A DNA stretch of 43,447 nt. Origin: Nitrososphaerota archaeon (lineage in GTDB: Archaea; Thermoproteota; Nitrososphaeria; Nitrososphaerales; Nitrosopumilaceae). Each line of letters opens with the position of its first letter. Position 1 is the first letter of the stretch. The DNA is taken from assembly GCA_028867615.1 (NCBI GenBank), contig JAGWGC010000002.1:1-43447 (forward strand), read 5' to 3'. The notes under the pieces were generated by a model, which was not told the origin of the DNA, did not search any database, and was given only the letters and a program-made list of their open reading frames with translations. This document shows, one piece after another, positions 38,887 through 43,447 of the stretch. The position numbers and the translations under genes are program-made.

Positions 38887-38996
38887 CCTAATGTCAGTTT
38901 ATCATATAGAACCATAATATGTGCACGTGTGTTTGAATTGATCATACATGTGAATGAGTATGTGGTTTTAGTGCAAAACTTTTGCATTAAAATAAT

Positions 38997-39296
38997 TTAA
39001 AATTCAGAATTGGAATTTTCAGTTTTCCTGTTTGCACCTACAAGTTTTTTTCTAAGTTCTTCTTCAACCTCTGTTGCCCGAAGTTTTGAGAAAACTATAT
39101 CATGCAACAACCCTACATCATGTCTTGCCAGTGCACGCTCTTCTAGTTTTAATAATTCCTTCTTGACATATCCGATGTGTGAGAGCCCCCAGCGATACCC
39201 ATCTGCTTTGCTCAAGGGTTCAAAATCTTGCATTCTTACAACATTCCAAATGTCATCAGACTGGTTATCGTTTGGTATATTATTCATGATTATCAA
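38997..39296 (-). CDS. Small hypothetical protein in the chemotaxis operon
   Basis: 99 aa; charged, helical: DIWNVVRMQDFEPLSKADGYRWGLSHIGYVKKELLKLEERALARHDVGLLHDIVFSKLRATEVEEELRKKL. Confidence 0.6.
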   Translation of the reverse strand: MIIMNNIPNDNQSDDIWNVVRMQDFEPLSKADGYRWGLSHIGYVKKELLKLEERALARHDVGLLHDIVFSKLRATEVEEELRKKLVGANRKTENSNSEF

Positions 39297-39417
39297 GTCA
39301 GACCTGAGGAATTAAAACAATTACGCATTCCATGGCTTTATTGCAGACCATTTTGGCATCCAATGTGATGGATCGTGTCCAGCAATACTCTATCTAGAAC
39401 TCAACCATGCACAAATT

Positions 39418-40536
39418 TTAGGCTTGTAGTTTTTGAATAATTACAGAGTGCCATCCCGAGGCATATGTCTCATAACCAGAGGAGAGAGCATGAGCAATAC
39501 AGCATTTTTCATTGCCAAAATCAGACATGGTAAAGCTTTTTTTCTCTTTGAAAAGTTCATTTTTACCCAAGAATTCTATCTTATTCTCAAGTATCATATC
39601 CTTTGAATCTGCAAGGAGAAGACCATTTTCATCAACTATGCAAATTCTTGTCTTATCTTTTTCCTCATCTGCAATGTGTACCCCTTTGACAATTTTTTGT
39701 GCAAACTCTTCCCATCTAAATACGACCCCCAGGACACCTATTGTGGTACCGTTTTGTTCCCCATGTTCTCGTACCGTACAAGAAAATACAAGGCTTAATT
39801 CGTTATTTACTACAGAGCATTTGCTAACAGTTTGGAAACCAAACTCTTTTCCGCTACCAGTTTTCATAGCATTTGCGAACCATTCAGTGTTTTTCACATT
39901 CATTCCAACAGACCGATAACTTTCAGGCCTACCATTTACCACAACGTTCCCATCAAGATCACATAATACCAGATCAAAATATACAGTATAAGAATTCAAT
40001 ATAATGCCAAGTCGTTTGGATACAAGATCGTAATTTTCCTTTGTCTTTTTGCACAGTGCATTTACAATTCCATCATCTGTGGCCCACCAACGTACATCAC
40101 ATGATCGTTCATACAAATTTCTGTCGATTAGATCAATGTTAGTTAGTGCAAGATCAGAAAGTCTTGTTCCACGTACAATTGTTGCCTGGTTTTTTATCAG
40201 AGTTCCCAATTCATCTATAGAGCCCCGACTTTCATTTCTCATCTTCTTACTAACTATGCCAATTTTGCCAGAGAGATCATTCATTTGCTCTGCCACTACA
40301 GAGAATGCTTTTCCTGCCATGCCTGCTCTGCTTGCCTCAATTCTTGCGTTAATTGCAATCATGTGTGTCTGTCCGTTTAGTCGTTCAATTTCATTTATTG
40401 CCGACTCTACTTTACTTGCAAGTATTTCCGATAGTTCTGCGACTCGCTCAAGTGTGAAATTACCACCTTTCTCTTTGGCATTTTGTTGACGCAAAGACGA
40501 GTTAGACTCTTCAGGTCTCAACAGCATATTACTCAT
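39418..40536 (-). CDS. Soluble transducer-like protein: N-terminal truncated MCP hairpin, C-terminal Cache-like sensor
   Basis: LNGQTHMIAINARIEASRAGMAGKAFSVVAEQMNDLSGKI at the N-terminus; WFANAMKTGSGKEFGFQTV...GVLGVVFRWEEFAQKIV...RICIVDENGLLLADSKD resembles a Cache domain; no TM. Confidence 0.75.
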   Translation of the reverse strand: MSNMLLRPEESNSSLRQQNAKEKGGNFTLERVAELSEILASKVESAINEIERLNGQTHMIAINARIEASRAGMAGKAFSVVAEQMNDLSGKIGIVSKKMRNESRGSIDELGTLIKNQATIVRGTRLSDLALTNIDLIDRNLYERSCDVRWWATDDGIVNALCKKTKENYDLVSKRLGIILNSYTVYFDLVLCDLDGNVVVNGRPESYRSVGMNVKNTEWFANAMKTGSGKEFGFQTVSKCSVVNNELSLVFSCTVREHGEQNGTTIGVLGVVFRWEEFAQKIVKGVHIADEEKDKTRICIVDENGLLLADSKDMILENKIEFLGKNELFKEKKSFTMSDFGNEKCCIAHALSSGYETYASGWHSVIIQKLQA

Positions 40537-40679
40537 TTAATTCACATCCAATAAAGAATAATTAATCAATTTACAATCAACAGGACAACTCATTTTTTTA
40601 TCACATTTTCATCCAATTTCCGCTTAATATGATAACGTATGCGTAGAACGAACATACAAGAGGTATCATAGGAGATTGC

Positions 40680-40700
40680 CAGATTGTAAGAAACAATCTG
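40680..40700. promoter_or_regulatory. Perfect palindrome next to the putative archaellin TATA box
   Basis: CAGATTGT-AAGAA-ACAATCTG followed by CTTTATAC (~40703-40710). Confidence 0.55.
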
Positions 40701-40742
40701 ATCTTTATACTGAGAATCTTTGTTTGTTCAATTCACACAGAC

Positions 40743-41480
40743 TTGTTGATAATACTACCTAACACAATCCCAAAAACAATGAACTTGGCAGTAAGAAGCA
40801 GAAAGACTCGTAGAGGAGTCATCGGTATAGAGTCTGCAATAGTTATGATAGCATTCGTAATCGTTGCTGCGGCTTTAGCCTTTGTCGTTCTCAACATGGG
40901 TTTTTCAACAACACAAAAGGCAAAGACAGCAATTACATCATCTGTCGTAGAAGCAAGTAGTGCACTTGAGATTTCAGGCAAAGTAACCGGATTTGGAGAT
41001 ATTGCACATTCTCAACTCAATGCCACCGTGATACCGCTCAAGGTAGCAGGGGGCGGAGACGCAGTAAGTCTTGATCCTGCTTTGACAGACATCAAGTATT
41101 ACAGCAATACTGTAAGATATGACAACATCTTTGGAGTAGGTTGTGCGTTAGGAAGTCGTGGAAATATCATCAACGCTTCCGGTGCAGTAGCAGCCGGCAT
41201 GATTGGAAAGGCATGCATAGACCATGATCCTCTTACCAATCTGGGAGACAATCAATATCCAAACAGTACCAAAGCAATGATCTATTGGGATGTCAATGCA
41301 AACAACAACAACATACTTGACCAGGGTGAACATGCAAACTTGGTAATTGTTTACAAGAATGGTGACCAACCAAAACAACTAGACAATGTCAAGGCCGAAG
41401 TCATAGTACCAACTGGTTCTGCATTGACTGTAGAAAGACAGGTGCCAGCAATTACAACAACAACTGTGGACCTAGGGTAG
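40743..41480 (+). CDS. arlB: Archaellin (start possibly ATG at 40782)
   Basis: SRKTRRG|VIGIESAIVMIAFVIVAAALAFVVLNMGF is a class III signal peptide followed by the archaellin hydrophobic helix. Confidence 0.85.
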   Translation: MLIILPNTIPKTMNLAVRSRKTRRGVIGIESAIVMIAFVIVAAALAFVVLNMGFSTTQKAKTAITSSVVEASSALEISGKVTGFGDIAHSQLNATVIPLKVAGGGDAVSLDPALTDIKYYSNTVRYDNIFGVGCALGSRGNIINASGAVAAGMIGKACIDHDPLTNLGDNQYPNSTKAMIYWDVNANNNNILDQGEHANLVIVYKNGDQPKQLDNVKAEVIVPTGSALTVERQVPAITTTTVDLG

Positions 41481-41492
41481 GTAGAATATGAT

Positions 41493-42701
41493 TTGAAGAT
41501 CATCATATCAAATCCACTCTTTTTGATAACAAGGTTATCTAGTAAAACACGAATATTTGCAACAATCAGCACAATGGCATGCTATGGCTTATTCCTCTAC
41601 GAACTTTTGCCAGAATATCTATTTAGTTTTCCCACATCAATATACTATTTTGTAATTCCAGTTGCGATAATTGCAATAATACTTGTAGGCATTCCAAAAT
41701 TTACTGCAAAGAAGATGCCCGATCAAGACTTGAACCAAGGAGTAGAACAAGCGGCATCTCCAATTGAAAGTGTTTCTTTTGAAGCGCCAAAACAAGAAAG
41801 TGGCATGATCATGACAAATAACATTCCTGGAGGGATAATGTCAGACATAATCATGCCTTCGCCTGCATCACCGGGTGAGACTATGATTTCTCCATCTATG
41901 ACAAATCCAGTAGTTGATGAAAATGTCTTAAATGACATGGTAACACGTGCTGTGGATCCATTTCAAAGAGAGTTAGTAAGAATGCAAGATACAGTAAGTG
42001 ATGTAAAAGCTGAAATCAACTCAATTCGAGGTACAATTCAAGATCTGACACTGACATTTGAAACATCATTGACTGATCTCAAGGCGTTTCAGACAGAGAT
42101 AGCAAACCCCCTCAATTTTATGCGTAAATATTTTGATTCCATCGATATCAAGGGGTTATCAGATCCAACACTTCCGCTTCATGCAGATCAGTCACCAATG
42201 CATATTGTAAACAATGCAGAAAATTCCATGCCAAATAATCCAGACCAACAATCAGAATCTAGTCAAACCGTGGTAACAAACAGCAGTTTACCTACAACAG
42301 CTACGAAACAAACAGAGGAAGTTCAACCAAAACAAGAGTTGCAAGAATCAATTCCATTCACCCAATTGTTCAACGGCAGTCTCACTCTTGGCAAACTCAT
42401 GACAACGACTACAATATTGGAAGAAATTCTTCAAACAGTAGACAGAAGCTCGATTGACATTTTAATAGAGCAATGCAAGTTGATGGGTCTCAGGCAAGAA
42501 GATGAGCGAGTCATATACAACATCATCAGTTTGATGGACCAATCAGGATTATCAGTCAAAGAGATACTCATAATGCTATACAAGTTTGGCAAAGTCATGG
42601 GCATAGCAGACAAGGAGGCAGATTTGACATATGCAAAACTTATGATGAATCAAGGCAAGCCACAGGGTTCGCTTGTTACAGTGGAATCAAAGGTGAAATA
42701 G
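41493..42701 (+). CDS. Membrane/coiled-coil protein in the arlX position of the archaellum operon
   Basis: 402 aa; two hydrophobic segments (~25-75), a low-complexity linker, coiled coil VRMQDTVSDVKAEINSIRGTIQDLTLTFETSLTDLK, C-terminal helical domain; between arlB and arlG. Confidence 0.7.
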   Translation: MKIIISNPLFLITRLSSKTRIFATISTMACYGLFLYELLPEYLFSFPTSIYYFVIPVAIIAIILVGIPKFTAKKMPDQDLNQGVEQAASPIESVSFEAPKQESGMIMTNNIPGGIMSDIIMPSPASPGETMISPSMTNPVVDENVLNDMVTRAVDPFQRELVRMQDTVSDVKAEINSIRGTIQDLTLTFETSLTDLKAFQTEIANPLNFMRKYFDSIDIKGLSDPTLPLHADQSPMHIVNNAENSMPNNPDQQSESSQTVVTNSSLPTTATKQTEEVQPKQELQESIPFTQLFNGSLTLGKLMTTTTILEEILQTVDRSSIDILIEQCKLMGLRQEDERVIYNIISLMDQSGLSVKEILIMLYKFGKVMGIADKEADLTYAKLMMNQGKPQGSLVTVESKVK

Positions 42702-43169
42702 ATGGGTTCAGCAGTATTTACAGAAGCAATTCTCATCGTAGCATCGGTTATCATAGCTGCTGGCCTTGCAGGGGTAGTTATGACAAAGGTAGGTACATTC
42801 CAATCCACTTTTACCCAGACAACTGAGAACCAGAAACAGACCATACTGACAAACATCAAAATCATTTATGCACAGAATTCAACATCTACAAGCGTAAGCG
42901 CATGGGTGAAAAATATTGGGACGTATTCAATTACTAATACACAGAACATTGATGTGTATTTTGGACAAACTGGTGCAATGCAGAGAATTCCATACAATGC
43001 AGGATCACCATCTTGGACATTTTCTAGTCCAGTAACTAGTTGGGACAAGGCAAATACCGTACAGATCAACCTTTCAAATTTATCAGCCATTCAATGTAGT
43101 AGTGTATACGAGTTACAAGTAACAACACCAAACGGCGTTAGCGATGAATACTTCGCTACATTCTGCTAG
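42702..43169 (+). CDS. arlG: Archaellum stator-type protein ArlG (FlaG)
   Basis: GSAVFTEAILIVASVIIAAGLAGVVMTKVG N-terminal helix; beta-rich C-terminal domain. Confidence 0.75.
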   Translation: MGSAVFTEAILIVASVIIAAGLAGVVMTKVGTFQSTFTQTTENQKQTILTNIKIIYAQNSTSTSVSAWVKNIGTYSITNTQNIDVYFGQTGAMQRIPYNAGSPSWTFSSPVTSWDKANTVQINLSNLSAIQCSSVYELQVTTPNGVSDEYFATFC

Positions 43170-43179
43170 GTGATATACT

Positions 43180-43447
43180 GTGGGATTAAGTATTGCAATC
43201 TCTGGCGGAATTGTCACCTTTGCCATAGTATATGCCATGATGTCATTTCCTGCAATACTTGATGATACTACAAAGGTGAGTGCATCTTCAACACAGATGT
43301 CAAGCACACTTAATTCAATTCTGCACACAAACATCAATCTTTCAAATTTACAAAATGTAAGCGGTAGCAGTACTGTTAATTTTTCAATAAATAATACTGG
43401 AAATACCATATTGTGGAATTACAACAAGTTTGACGCAATAGTTACAT
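43180..43447 (+). CDS. arlF: Archaellum protein ArlF (FlaF), truncated by the window end, GTG start
   Basis: Manual translation VGLSIAISGGIVTFAIVYAMMSFPAILDDTTKVSASSTQMSSTLNSILHTNINLSNLQNVSGSSTVNFSINNTGNTILWNYNKFDAIVT...; follows arlG. Confidence 0.7.
   Translation, partial: MGLSIAISGGIVTFAIVYAMMSFPAILDDTTKVSASSTQMSSTLNSILHTNINLSNLQNVSGSSTVNFSINNTGNTILWNYNKFDAIVT

Noticed and set aside
40049-40489. 146-aa plus-strand ORF opposite the soluble transducer
   Set aside because: Antisense shadow ORF with no support.

Overview
This AT-rich archaeal window has the character of an ammonia-oxidising Thaumarchaeota (Nitrososphaeria) genome; the taxon is inferred from gene content. It splits into five blocks. 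(1) ~0.1-9.5 kb is an accessory region. It holds two secreted paralogs, an operon of TFIIB-like / ParB-like / wHTH genes facing a small RHH-like gene across a TAACA-rich palindromic promoter, a TIR protein with a C-terminal zinc ribbon, an AbiV-like HEPN protein, and gene remnants. (2) 9.5-14 kb is a tight operon (NDP-sugar nucleotidyltransferase, F420/LLM oxidoreductase, SCP2-type thiolase, DUF35 OB-fold protein) followed by a type IV prepilin/archaellin peptidase. (3) 14.8-24.6 kb has a TrmB regulator, large surface proteins (Ig-like, beta-propeller), CBS, matrixin-like protease and TPR genes. (4) 24.7-29.9 kb is a two-component array. (5) 30.7-43.4 kb is a complete chemotaxis locus (cheD, cheC x2, cheY x2, cheR, cheA, cheB, cheW, transducers) divergent from the start of an archaellum operon (arlB, an arlX-position gene, arlG, arlF partial). 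The strongest finding is a 400-bp perfectly identical direct repeat containing the whole cheY gene, 4.74 kb apart and flanking cheR-cheC-cheA-cheB. Remnants of the cheW stop codon and cheB start codon at its edges show which copy is the source. No CheF was recognised, and a 402-aa membrane/coiled-coil protein in the arlX position plus a 99-aa protein in the che operon are candidates for the missing switch/adaptor. All calls come from reading the sequence and translations; no database searches were run.
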